Source: Paracoccus stylophorae
GTDB lineage: Bacteria; Pseudomonadota; Alphaproteobacteria; Rhodobacterales; Rhodobacteraceae
Length of the DNA stretch: 64,000 nt
Direction of reading: 5' to 3'
Assembly: GCF_028553765.1 (NCBI RefSeq)
Contig: NZ_CP067134.1
Location: forward strand, 3,143,001-3,207,000
A model generated the notes under the pieces. That model was not told the origin of the DNA. It did not search any database and saw only the letters and a list, made by a program, of their open reading frames with translations. Below are positions 54,840 through 63,132 of the stretch, piece after piece. A program made the position numbers and the translations under genes. Positions within the stretch are counted from its first letter, which is position 1, and every line of letters starts with the position of its first letter.

Positions 54840-56323
54840 CACGCAGCCCCCCCGGCCCAGGCCAGCGGGCGGCCGGTCAGGTCGGTGTAGATCGACTTCT
54901 GCGCCATATAGGCGCGGACGCCGTCGCGGCCCTTTTCGCGGCCCATGCCGCTGTCCTTCTCGCCCCCGAACGGCGTCGAGATGGAAAACTGCTTGTAGGT
55001 GTTGATCCAGACGGTGCCGGTGCGGATTGCCCGGCCGACGCGCCATGCCTTGGGGAAATCGCGGGTCCAGATGCCGCAGGCCAGACCGTAATCGTTGTCG
55101 TTGCCCTGCGCGATCACGTCGGCCTCGTCCTCGAAGGGCAGCACGACCAGCACCGGGCCGAAGACCTCCTCGCGGCAGATGCGGGCGGTGTTGTCGACGC
55201 CGGCCAGGATCGTCGGCAGGTAATAGGCGCCGCGGTCGTAATCCTCGCCCGCGGGCGCGTTGCCGCCGGTCAGCAGTTCCGCGCCTTCGGACAGGGCCGA
55301 TCTGACGTGACCGGCCACGGCGTCGCGATGGTCGACATGGATCATCGGCGCGACCTGCGTCGCGGCATCGAAGGGGTGCCCCACGCGCAGCCGCTCGGCG
55401 GCAGAGACAAGGCGCGACACGAACTCGTCATGGATCGCGCGCTGCACGAACAGCCGCGCACCCGCGATGCAGCTTTGCCCGGTCGAGGAAAACACCCCAT
55501 ACAGCACCCCCGCCACCGCCTGATCCAGATCGGCGTCGGCAAAGACGACGGTCGGGGATTTGCCGCCAAGCTCCAGCGAGATGGGCATCAGCTTTTCCGC
55601 CGCCTTGCGCGCCAGCGTGCGGCCGGTCGAGGTGCCACCGGTGAAGCTGACCTTGGCGATGTCGGGATGTTCGACCAGCAGGTTGCCGATCTCGCGCCCC
55701 GCGCCGGGCAGGACCGAGAACAGCCCCTTGGGCAGGCCAGACTCCTCGATGATGCGCGCCAGTTCCAGACTGACCAGCGGCGACCACGAGGCGGGCTTGA
55801 GCAGCACGGCGTTCCCGGCGGCAAGCGCGGGCGCGACCTTCTGCGCGTCCGAGGCGATGGGCGAGTTCCACGGCGTGATCGCGGCCACGACGCCCAGCGG
55901 TTCATGGACCGACGCCGTCAGCGCGTCGCCGCGTTGCGTGGTCAGCGTCTCGTCCAGCGTCTCGACCACGGCGCCGAAATACCGGAACGTGCCCGCCGCC
56001 GAGGCGGCCAGTGCACTGGTTTCCCGCAGCGTCTTGCCGGTATCGCGGGTCTGGATCTGCGAGATGCGGTCGATATTCGCCTCGATCCCGTCGGCGATGC
56101 GATACAGGAACCGCGCGCGTTCATGCGGGCGCAGGTTCAGCCATGCCGGGTCGGCCTGCGCCTGTTTCGCGCGTTCGATGGCCCGCAGACCGTCGCTTTC
56201 CGATGCGCCGTTCAGCACGCGGTTGACAGACCCGTCCGCCGGAAAGATCGAGGCGATCTCGGCCCCGCCGCCCTGCTCCCATTCGCCGGCAACGAACAGC
56301 TTGCCCTCTGGCAGATCGGTCAT
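54839..56323 (-). CDS. Aldehyde dehydrogenase of the catabolic island
   Basis: A 494-residue NAD(P)-dependent ALDH. Motifs: GVVAAITPWNSPIASDAQKV (Asn), VSFTGGTSTGRTLARKA, the general-base Glu in LELGGKSPTVVFADADLDQA, the nucleophile Cys in STGQSCIAGARLFVQ, and EEVFGPVLVVLPFEDEADVI. It resembles betaine/benzaldehyde-type ALDHs in length and motif. The ATG at 56323 has ggggaga upstream, and the frame before it is not protein-like. It lies 89 bp after the ThDP enzyme gene, recalling the decarboxylase-ALDH pairing of the mdlC set. It probably oxidises the aldehyde made by that enzyme. Confidence 0.88.
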   Translation of the reverse strand: MTDLPEGKLFVAGEWEQGGGAEIASIFPADGSVNRVLNGASESDGLRAIERAKQAQADPAWLNLRPHERARFLYRIADGIEANIDRISQIQTRDTGKTLRETSALAASAAGTFRYFGAVVETLDETLTTQRGDALTASVHEPLGVVAAITPWNSPIASDAQKVAPALAAGNAVLLKPASWSPLVSLELARIIEESGLPKGLFSVLPGAGREIGNLLVEHPDIAKVSFTGGTSTGRTLARKAAEKLMPISLELGGKSPTVVFADADLDQAVAGVLYGVFSSTGQSCIAGARLFVQRAIHDEFVSRLVSAAERLRVGHPFDAATQVAPMIHVDHRDAVAGHVRSALSEGAELLTGGNAPAGEDYDRGAYYLPTILAGVDNTARICREEVFGPVLVVLPFEDEADVIAQGNDNDYGLACGIWTRDFPKAWRVGRAIRTGTVWINTYKQFSISTPFGGEKDSGMGREKGRDGVRAYMAQKSIYTDLTGRPLAWAGGAA

Positions 56324-56412
56324 GACGTCTCCCCTCATGGTGAAAGCACCTTCTTCACAGTGCGACCGGGTCGCCATATTGCCAAAGACGATCGGGACCC
56401 GGACGCATGGCC

Positions 56413-58104
56413 TCAGTCCGTTTTGCCGGCGGCACCGGCGGGCGGGCCGGCAAAGGATTCCGCGAAGGGTCCGATGCTGCACATGTCGACCTCGACCAGT
56501 TGCGGGCCGTCGGCTGCCAGCGCGGCATCCAGCGCGGCGGCGAATTCGTCGGGCGAGCGGACCACCCGATGCGGCATCCCGATCGAGCGGCAGAACATGT
56601 CGAAATCCGGCACCGCGACCTTGGAATAATGCCGGCGGCTGTCGTATTGGGCGTCCTGGATGTTCTGGATCACGCCATACGCCTGATCGTTCATCAGCAC
56701 ATAGACCAGCGGCGCGTTCTCATCGACGGCGGTGATCATCTCGGCCAGTCCCAGCATCGCGCCGCCATCGCCCAGCAGCGTCACCGCCTTCGGCCCCGGC
56801 GATCCCAGCGCCGCGCCGATGCCCATGGCGATCCCCTGCCCGATGCCGCCGCCCAGCGCGTGGACACCGTCGCGCGGCGCGGCGATGCGGACATAGCGGT
56901 TGCCGAAGGTCGAGTTCGAGATGGTGACGTCGCGCACCCATGGATGTCCGCCGGCGGCCACACGCTCGGTCAGCGCCTCGGCGATGGCGCCATAGGGGCC
57001 CAGCAGGTCGCGCATCCCGCCCTCGGCCTGCGCCCTGACGCGGGCGATGTCGAAACGCAGGTTCGGATCGGTGTCCAGCTTCTGGGGCAGCCGGTCCAGC
57101 AGCCGTTGCAGCGTGTCGGCGGCATCGCCATGCGCGAACAGATCGACCGGATAGTTGCGCCCGCCCTGCGCCGGGTCGGCGTCGATCTGCGCCACACGCT
57201 GCGCCAGCGGCATCTGGTTGTTGCGCGTCTCGTTCCCCCGCAGCCGCGAACCCACGACGATCATCAGGTCGCAGCTTTGGTAAAGCTCGGCCGCTTCGGG
57301 CGTCATGTTGAACGCGCCCAGGTTGCCCGGCTCTTCCTCGGACACAACGGCGCGGCCATTGGTCGAGGTGACGACGCCGAAGCCGCGATGCAGCAGTTCG
57401 GTCGCCTGGCTGCCCGCGCCGCGCGCGCCGCCGCCCAGCCACAGCAGCGGCCGGCGCGCCTGTTTGACCAGTTCGGCCAGCTCGTCGATCACCGCGTCGG
57501 GGGCCAGCGGCCGCACCGGCTGCGGCACATGGATGCGGGCGGGGCCGCGCGCCTGCGAGCGTTGGACATCGACCGGGATTTCCAGGCTGACCGGCCCGGT
57601 GGGCGCGGACAGCGCGGCGGACACGGCGGCGGTCAGTGCGCCGATGGCACCGTTGGCGTCCCACATCCGGAACACGGCCTTGGAAACGCCGTGCAGCATC
57701 TGGGGCTGGCGCGGCACGTCGTGGATCGCGGCACGGTCGCGGTCGGCAAATTCGCGGTCGACCTGCGTGGTGATGTGCAGGACGGGCGATCCGGCGGTCA
57801 GCGCCTCGGCCTGCGCGCCCGCGGCGTTGCCCGCGGCGGTCCCGGTCGAGGTCATGCAGACCCCCAGCGCCCCGGTGACGCGGGCATAGGCATCGGCCAT
57901 GTTCATCGCCCCGGCCTCGCCCCGCGCGGGGACAAAGCGGATCTTGCCCTGTCGCGCCACGGCATCCAGGATCGGCATGTTGTGGATGGAAATCACGCCG
58001 AAGATCGTCTTGACGCCGATCCCGGCAAGATAGCGCGCGATGAAATCGCCCACGGTTTCGGTCTGGGCCGCGGTGTCGTCGATCGGCTGAAGCAGCATGG
58101 TCAT
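56413..58104 (-). CDS. Thiamin-diphosphate-dependent enzyme (acetolactate synthase/decarboxylase family)
   Basis: A 563-residue three-domain ThDP enzyme. The PYR domain starts VGDFIARYLAGIGVKTIFGV and has the catalytic Glu in VPARGEAGAMNMADAYARVT. The middle domain contains LLWLGGGARGAGSQATELLH. The PP domain has TLLGDGGAMLGLAEMITAV and NDQAYGVIQNIQDAQYDSRR for metal and ThDP binding. It is nearer to acetolactate-synthase/benzaldehyde-lyase-like members than to MdlC: the HSAAG active-site segment is replaced by TSTGTAAGNAAG. Its neighbours, an ALDH on one side and a degenerate SDR on the other, suggest decarboxylation or carboligation of a 2-oxo acid from ring fission. Exact chemistry unknown. 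Confidence 0.87.
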   Translation of the reverse strand: MTMLLQPIDDTAAQTETVGDFIARYLAGIGVKTIFGVISIHNMPILDAVARQGKIRFVPARGEAGAMNMADAYARVTGALGVCMTSTGTAAGNAAGAQAEALTAGSPVLHITTQVDREFADRDRAAIHDVPRQPQMLHGVSKAVFRMWDANGAIGALTAAVSAALSAPTGPVSLEIPVDVQRSQARGPARIHVPQPVRPLAPDAVIDELAELVKQARRPLLWLGGGARGAGSQATELLHRGFGVVTSTNGRAVVSEEEPGNLGAFNMTPEAAELYQSCDLMIVVGSRLRGNETRNNQMPLAQRVAQIDADPAQGGRNYPVDLFAHGDAADTLQRLLDRLPQKLDTDPNLRFDIARVRAQAEGGMRDLLGPYGAIAEALTERVAAGGHPWVRDVTISNSTFGNRYVRIAAPRDGVHALGGGIGQGIAMGIGAALGSPGPKAVTLLGDGGAMLGLAEMITAVDENAPLVYVLMNDQAYGVIQNIQDAQYDSRRHYSKVAVPDFDMFCRSIGMPHRVVRSPDEFAAALDAALAADGPQLVEVDMCSIGPFAESFAGPPAGAAGKTD

Positions 58105-58110
58105 TGTCCT

Positions 58111-58899
58111 TCACATATGGCGGGCAAGGCCGCCCGACACGTCGAGCTGGGCACCGGTGATATAGCTGGCGGCCTTCGAGCCGAGAAAGGCGATGGCCGC
58201 AGCGGCCTCGGTCGGATCGCCCAGACGGCCAAGCGGGATGTCCTTTTCCGCGGCAAGATTGCCATACCATTCGGCACGGCTCTGGCTCTGGTCCGCGCGT
58301 TCGGCGAAGCGGCGGGTCCATTGGCCGGATTCGATCAGGCCCAGAAGGACCGAATTGACCCGAACCTCGGGGGCGAGTTCCCGGCTGAGCGACTTCAGCA
58401 GGTTCTGCACCCCTGCCCGCGCCGACGAGGTGCAGACCATGTGCGGTTCGGGCTGATAGGCCAGCAGAGAGTTGACGGCGACGATGGCGCCGTTGCTGTC
58501 GCGCAGCAGCGGCAGGAAGGCGCGGATCGGATGGATCTGGCTGAACAGTTTCAGTTCGTATTCCGCGCGCCAGTCCTCGTCGCCGGTGTCGGCGAAGTTC
58601 GAGACGCGGCCCTGACCCGCATTGTTGACCAGAAGATCGCAGGATCCCCAACGATCCTTCACGGTCGCGGCAAACCCCTTGACCGCATCCGCGTCCAGCA
58701 CCGAAAGAGGCGCGGCGAGAACCCGATCCTCGTCGTGGTCGCGCACGAGGACGCGGCGAATATCCTCAAGCCGCCCTTCCTTGCGGGCGCAGAATGCGAC
58801 CTTGGCGCCCTGCGCCAGCAGCAACCGGACGGTTGCCAGACCGATGCCCGACGTGCCGCCGGTGATGACCGCGACCTTGCCCTGATAGCCGTAATCCAT
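58111..58899 (-). CDS. SDR-fold protein with all catalytic residues changed
   Basis: A 262-residue Rossmann protein with intact cofactor motif AVITGGTSGIGLATVRLLL and LLVNNAGQGRVSNF. The catalytic positions differ from classical SDRs: the structural Asn is Lys117 (YELKLFSQ), Ser144 is kept (AVNSLLAYQ), but the Tyr-x-x-x-Lys pair is Thr157-x-x-x-Arg161 (CTSSARAG). The Ser-to-Thr spacing of 13 confirms the alignment. Such a protein is unlikely to be an ordinary dehydrogenase; it might bind NAD(P) for another reaction or act with a partner. The ATG at 58899 overlaps the VOC gene stop. It is embedded in the catabolic train. Confidence 0.82.
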   Translation of the reverse strand: MDYGYQGKVAVITGGTSGIGLATVRLLLAQGAKVAFCARKEGRLEDIRRVLVRDHDEDRVLAAPLSVLDADAVKGFAATVKDRWGSCDLLVNNAGQGRVSNFADTGDEDWRAEYELKLFSQIHPIRAFLPLLRDSNGAIVAVNSLLAYQPEPHMVCTSSARAGVQNLLKSLSRELAPEVRVNSVLLGLIESGQWTRRFAERADQSQSRAEWYGNLAAEKDIPLGRLGDPTEAAAAIAFLGSKAASYITGAQLDVSGGLARHM

Positions 58900-59813
58900 C
58901 ACTCGCTCCTCAACTCGGGGAAGCCCGGATCGGGGCGGCCCTGCATGACGGCGCGCTGCGCCGGGGTGGGCGGGCCCGCGGTCATCCAGCGGTCCATCGC
59001 CTCGGGATCGGCGCGCGACCAGACCTTGGGTTCATGCGTCGCCTCGTCGATCTGCTGCAACTCGGACGTGAACTCGATCACGAAGCCCGAGGGCGACACG
59101 AAATAGGCGAACGGGTTGTTGCCGGGTCCGTGCCGGCCCGGACCCCAGGTCGGGACATGGCCCTTTTGCTTCATCCGGCCGATGCCGCGCATGAATTCGT
59201 CCAGCGTCGGCATCTCGAAGGCGACGTGATTGACGCTGGCGTAATTGGCTCGGACAAGCGCGATGGAATGGTGGTCCGAATTGCAGCGCAGGAACACCAT
59301 CTGGTCGGCGGAATAGTCCGACGGACGGAACCCCAGCACGTCTTCATAGAATTTCTGCGTGCCTTCCATGTCGGGCGTGTTCAGCACGACATGGCTGACC
59401 TTTTTCGGCTTGGCCCAGTCCTTCTGGTCGTCCAGCACGCGGGCATCGGTGCGGAACCGCAGGCGGCGGTTGTCAGGGTCCAGCGTCTCGAACCCATAGC
59501 CGCCGACCCAATCGTCGAACTCGGCCGGCTCGCCCAAGGGGGTGTGGCCGCGGGCGACGATCTGCGCGTGCAGGGCGTCCATCGACTCGCGGTCGGGCAT
59601 GGCGAAATGGACATATTCGATCCCGTAGACCGGGCCGTCCTTCAGCCCGTACAGGAACGGCTCGGTCCCGGTCCCGCGCAGCAGGGCCAGACCGTCTTCC
59701 TGATGGGACAGGCTCAGCCCCCACATATCCTGATAGAACGGCAGCGTGGCGCTGACATCCGGGCCGCGCATCATGATGCCGCGCAGCGATCCGACTCGGA
59801 CGGGCTCAGTCAT
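58899..59813 (-). CDS. Type I extradiol-dioxygenase-like VOC protein
   Basis: A 304-residue protein with two VOC modules, like catechol 2,3-dioxygenases. The N-terminal module has DVSATLPFYQDMWGLSLSHQ. The C-terminal module carries the metal triad: His in KKVSHVVLNTPDMEG, His in ASVNHVAFEMPTLDEF and Glu in GFVIEFTSELQQ. A typical acid-base His/Tyr region lies around PGRHGPGNNPFAYFVSPSG. These fit an Fe(II) extradiol enzyme cleaving a catechol-type ring, with hydroxylation by the FAD monooxygenase as an obvious earlier step. It overlaps the SDR gene by 1-4 bp. Which diol is cleaved is unknown. Confidence 0.85.
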   Translation of the reverse strand: MTEPVRVGSLRGIMMRGPDVSATLPFYQDMWGLSLSHQEDGLALLRGTGTEPFLYGLKDGPVYGIEYVHFAMPDRESMDALHAQIVARGHTPLGEPAEFDDWVGGYGFETLDPDNRRLRFRTDARVLDDQKDWAKPKKVSHVVLNTPDMEGTQKFYEDVLGFRPSDYSADQMVFLRCNSDHHSIALVRANYASVNHVAFEMPTLDEFMRGIGRMKQKGHVPTWGPGRHGPGNNPFAYFVSPSGFVIEFTSELQQIDEATHEPKVWSRADPEAMDRWMTAGPPTPAQRAVMQGRPDPGFPELRSE

Positions 59814-59841
59814 GGCGTATGTCCTCCTTGGTTCGGGCCGG

Positions 59842-60648
59842 TCACTGGACCGGTGTGATCTGGGCCGCCATCGCCTGAGCGAAGGCGAAAGGCGCTTGCG
59901 TGGCCAGCGCGTGCCCGGCGGCGGGCACCTGGGTCAGCTGGCCGCGAAAGGGCGCGGGGAGGGCCGCGTGAAGCCGGCGCGCGCCCTCGGGCGGCGTCAC
60001 GGCATCCTCGGCGCCGACGATGACGTCGGTGGGAACCGCAAGCCGCGCGGCGTCGTCCAGCAGCCGGCCCGAGGCCAGCATCCGCGATGCCTGCGCATAG
60101 CCGGGGCTTGTGACCTGCGCCATCCCGGCCTCGACGGCGGCGACGAGGTCGGGGTTGTCCTGCGGACGAAAGACCAGGCGCGGCGCGCGGGCTTTCGCGA
60201 ATGCCTGCGGGCCAAGCCGCGCCAACTCGTCGATCCGGTCCTGCGCGGCGGGGCTGAGGGTCGCGCCCTGCGCGATGCCATGGCCAAGCGCGGGCGAGGC
60301 CAGCACCAGACGGCTGACCCGGTCCGGGTGGCCCACCGCGTAAGCCGTGGCCATCAGCGCCCCCAGCGAATGCCCCGCCAGCGTCACCCGGTCCAGATCC
60401 AGCCGATCCAGAAACCCGGCCAGCGCCTGCGCGTAATCGGCAGCAGTGGGCCACTCCACCTCAAGCGGGACCGAACCGAGATAGCCGGGCGCGTTCCACG
60501 CGATCACGCGCCAGTCCGCAGGCAGGAACGGCAGCAGGCCGGCGAATGACTCGGCGTTCGATCCGATGCCATGCAGCAGCACCAGCGCCGGGCCGGTCCC
60601 GGCCCGTTCGCGATAGTCGATCTGCAAGGAATGGCGCGGCGTGAACAT
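59842..60648 (-). CDS. Alpha/beta hydrolase, meta-cleavage-product hydrolase-like
   Basis: A 268-residue alpha/beta-hydrolase. Oxyanion hole: LVLLHGIGSNAESFAGLLPF. Nucleophile elbow: VTLAGHSLGALMATAYAVG with Ser. The acid Asp is likely in VIVGAEDAVTPPEGAR, and the catalytic His in VPAAGHALATQAP. This order matches carbon-carbon bond hydrolases such as BphD/DmpD and simple esterases. Directly next to the extradiol-like gene, it may hydrolyse the ring-fission product. ATG 60648 with GAGG upstream is preferred to the GTG one codon earlier. Confidence 0.86.
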   Translation of the reverse strand: MFTPRHSLQIDYRERAGTGPALVLLHGIGSNAESFAGLLPFLPADWRVIAWNAPGYLGSVPLEVEWPTAADYAQALAGFLDRLDLDRVTLAGHSLGALMATAYAVGHPDRVSRLVLASPALGHGIAQGATLSPAAQDRIDELARLGPQAFAKARAPRLVFRPQDNPDLVAAVEAGMAQVTSPGYAQASRMLASGRLLDDAARLAVPTDVIVGAEDAVTPPEGARRLHAALPAPFRGQLTQVPAAGHALATQAPFAFAQAMAAQITPVQ

Positions 60649-60709
60649 CACAAATCCTCAGGCAAAGACAAAGCCAAGGGGGCGGGCGTTGCCGCCCTGC
60701 CCCGCGGTG

Positions 60710-61276
60710 TCAGGCGGCGTCGGGCTTCTTGTCGCGCTTGATCTTCGAGACCGGGTGATCGGGCGGATAGGTCGGCGTGACCGGCTTGGGGTTGCCGATC
60801 AGCACGCACATCAGCGCCTCTTCGATGCCCTCGTTGCGCAGGCCGCGATAGACGCCGGGCGGCACTGAAACCAGATCGCGTTCGGTCAGAACCGTCTCGA
60901 CCATCTCGCCCTTGTGCTCGATGAAGAAGCGGATCTTGTGGCCCTTGAGGATGAAGAACACCTCTTCGGCGTCGCGGTGGATGTGCAGCGGCCCCTCGCA
61001 GCCGGCCGGCAGCACCATGGTCGAGAAGGTGAAGTTCTCGGCCGGGACGACATTCTCGTCATCCGTCACGCCGGTCGCGCCGGTGCCGATATAGCGCATC
61101 TGCGCGCGGCGATAGATCGGGTCGTAATCGGCCTGGAACTTCAGCGCGTCCCAGTCCAGCGTCCGGGTTTCATAGCGGGCGGTCCGGCTTTCGACCCATT
61201 CGCCCAGGGTCTTGCCCTCGGGGATCACCACGTCGTCGGGTTCGATCGACGGAAACTTCTTTGGCGCGGCAGACAT
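60710..61276 (-). CDS. Monocupin protein related to the bicupin
   Basis: A 188-residue cupin. Motif 1 has HIHRDAE (His98, His100, Glu104) in the usual G-x5-HxH-x3-E layout. Motif 2 reads PPGVYRGLRN, where the usual His is replaced (Tyr143/Arg144), leaving an incomplete metal site. Residues 57-64 (RAQMRYIG) are identical to residues 43-50 of the bicupin at 50434-51381, and a DWD/DW-x-x-F segment precedes this stretch in both. The shared N-terminal region suggests a common subfamily working in related steps. It lies 43 bp after the ABC permease gene in the catabolic train. The function is unknown; ligand binding or a decarboxylase/isomerase role are options. Confidence 0.8.
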   Translation of the reverse strand: MSAAPKKFPSIEPDDVVIPEGKTLGEWVESRTARYETRTLDWDALKFQADYDPIYRRAQMRYIGTGATGVTDDENVVPAENFTFSTMVLPAGCEGPLHIHRDAEEVFFILKGHKIRFFIEHKGEMVETVLTERDLVSVPPGVYRGLRNEGIEEALMCVLIGNPKPVTPTYPPDHPVSKIKRDKKPDAA

Positions 61277-61318
61277 TGACTTCTCCTTCTGATGTGACGG
61301 TTGGGGTGGAACGACCGG

Positions 61319-62134
61319 TCAGACCTGGGCGCGCGGCAGATAGTGCAGCAGGCGCGTTTCGACCCGGACGATGGCGAAATAAAGCAGGATGCCGATGACG
61401 GTCAGCAGGATGATCGCGTCGAAGACCATCGCGGCATTGGCCTGCCCCCCGCCATAGGAAATCAGGAAGCCCAGGCCGGTATTGCCGCCGACCAGCTCGC
61501 CCACGGTCACGCCGATCACCGCAAGGGTCGAGGCGATGCGCAGGCCGGCCATCAGGTTGGGCAGGGTCGAGGGCATCTCGACCTTCAGGAAGATGCTCCA
61601 GCGCGACAGGTTATAGGCGCGGGCAAGGTTGACCAGATCGCGGTCGATGGTCCGCATCGCCTGCAACACGTTCACCAGCACCGGGAAGAACACGATCAGC
61701 ACCGTGACCAGCAGCTTGGGCATGGCGTTATAGCCGAACCACATGATGAACAGCGGCGCGAAGGCGACCTTGGGCGCGATCTGCAGGGCCAGGATATAGG
61801 GCGACAGCACCTTTTCCCAGAACTCGGACATGCCCAGCAGATAGCCCAGCATCGCGCCCAGCGCGCTGCCGATGGCAAAGCCCAGGATCGCGTACAGCGC
61901 CGTGGACAGCGTGTGCATCAGCAGGCCCTCGGTCGCCCACATGCGCCTGAACTCGGCGAGGCAGTCAGAGAGGGTCGGGATGATGTATTTCGGGATTTCA
62001 AGGACCGGCGGCAGGACCTGCCATGCAACCAGAAGTGCGACCAGAAGCGCCAGACTGACATATGTCGCCGTGCGGGGCTTGCGAGGGCGCACGACAGCCG
62101 GAGCGGTGGCGTCCGAGACGGCGGCGCTGCTCAT
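61319..62134 (-). CDS. ABC transporter permease (NitT/TauT class) of the catabolic island
   Basis: A 271-residue inner-membrane permease, with first helix TYVSLALLVALLVAWQVLPP after a basic N-terminus. The core has ILALQIAPKVAFAPLFIMWF and GYNAMPKLLVTVLIVFFPVL, standard for this class. The EAA loop is around LARAYNLSRWSIFLKVEMPS and the end loop is VGELVGGNTGLGFLISYGGG. It overlaps the binding-protein gene by 4 bp. Third transporter of this class in the window, presumably for the aromatic substrate of the downstream enzymes. Confidence 0.88.
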   Translation of the reverse strand: MSSAAVSDATAPAVVRPRKPRTATYVSLALLVALLVAWQVLPPVLEIPKYIIPTLSDCLAEFRRMWATEGLLMHTLSTALYAILGFAIGSALGAMLGYLLGMSEFWEKVLSPYILALQIAPKVAFAPLFIMWFGYNAMPKLLVTVLIVFFPVLVNVLQAMRTIDRDLVNLARAYNLSRWSIFLKVEMPSTLPNLMAGLRIASTLAVIGVTVGELVGGNTGLGFLISYGGGQANAAMVFDAIILLTVIGILLYFAIVRVETRLLHYLPRAQV

Positions 62135-63102
62135 TGCACGAACTCGTTGGTATAGAGATCCTCGACCGGAACGGCGCTCTGCACGATGCCTGCTTCGAGA
62201 TAGAAGTCCTGCACCGCCTTCATCCGCGCAGGATCGAAGGTGCCCAGGGGATGACCTTCGGCCGGCGGATAGACCAGTGTGGCATAGTCTTCCAGGATCT
62301 TTCTGACCTCGTCTTCCCGGTCCTGATATTGCGGCACCACGGCCGCGAACTCCTGCGCCGCCGCTGCCGGATCGGCGGAAATGTCCTCGACCGCACGAAG
62401 GACCGCTGCGACAAACGCCCTGATCATTTCGGGTCGTTCAGCAATCGTCTCGCCCGAGGCGATGATTGCCTGCGCCATCGAGGGAAAGAGAGTATCGACA
62501 GGGACCTGGTCGATCTCGATCCCGGCTTCCTGAACACCCACGGTCGCGTCGGGTGAATCCGCGATCGCGTCCAGGCGGCCTGCGGCCATCAGCTGGATCA
62601 GCCCGCCCGCCCCGACCGACTGGATGCTGACATCGTTCTCGTCCAGCCCTTCCGACGCAAGAGCCCCCCGCAGCGCATAGTAGGTCGATGCCTGATATGA
62701 GATCACGCCAACCGTCTTGCCCTCAAGATCGGCAGGTCCGGTTATGCCGGTATCCGTGCGCCAGGCAAGTTGGGTCAGACCATGGCCGCCAAGCAGCGCG
62801 ACACCGCGCACGTCAAGGCCATTGGGCCGAACGATGATCGGCGTGTCGCCGATGGCGCCGCCGAGGTCGGCATTGCCGGCAGCGACCTGGGTCGCGACAT
62901 CGGCGCCGCCCTTGCCGATGCGGAACGTCACGTCAAGCCCGGCCTCCTCGAAATAGCCTTTCGACTTGGCAAGTTGCAACGGCGCGAAGGCCGGCAGGAA
63001 GTCGGGCGCGGGGAACAGGTAGGTGACGTTTTCGGCTGCCTGGGCAGACATGGCGCCCAATGCGAACGCGGCGGCTGCGGCAGTCATAAGCAGGCGGTTC
63101 AT
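62131..63102 (-). CDS. ABC transporter substrate-binding protein (NMT1-like) of the catabolic island
   Basis: A 323-residue periplasmic protein with Sec signal LLMTAAAAAFALGAMSAQA. Typical features are NVTYLFPAPDFLPAFAPLQL, then AKSKGYFEEAGLDVTFRIGK and GGADVATQVAAGNADLGGAI. TVGVISYQASTYYALRGALA and QLMAAGRLDAIADSPDATVG line the expected ligand cleft. The family covers nitrate, taurine, alkanesulfonates, phthalates and pyrimidines, so the ligand has to be inferred from context: an aromatic acid is likely. It sits 30 bp after the ATPase gene. Confidence 0.88.
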   Translation of the reverse strand: MNRLLMTAAAAAFALGAMSAQAAENVTYLFPAPDFLPAFAPLQLAKSKGYFEEAGLDVTFRIGKGGADVATQVAAGNADLGGAIGDTPIIVRPNGLDVRGVALLGGHGLTQLAWRTDTGITGPADLEGKTVGVISYQASTYYALRGALASEGLDENDVSIQSVGAGGLIQLMAAGRLDAIADSPDATVGVQEAGIEIDQVPVDTLFPSMAQAIIASGETIAERPEMIRAFVAAVLRAVEDISADPAAAAQEFAAVVPQYQDREDEVRKILEDYATLVYPPAEGHPLGTFDPARMKAVQDFYLEAGIVQSAVPVEDLYTNEFVQ

Positions 63103-63132
63103 ATCGTCGTCCTCGGTTGCAAGTGGAAATCT

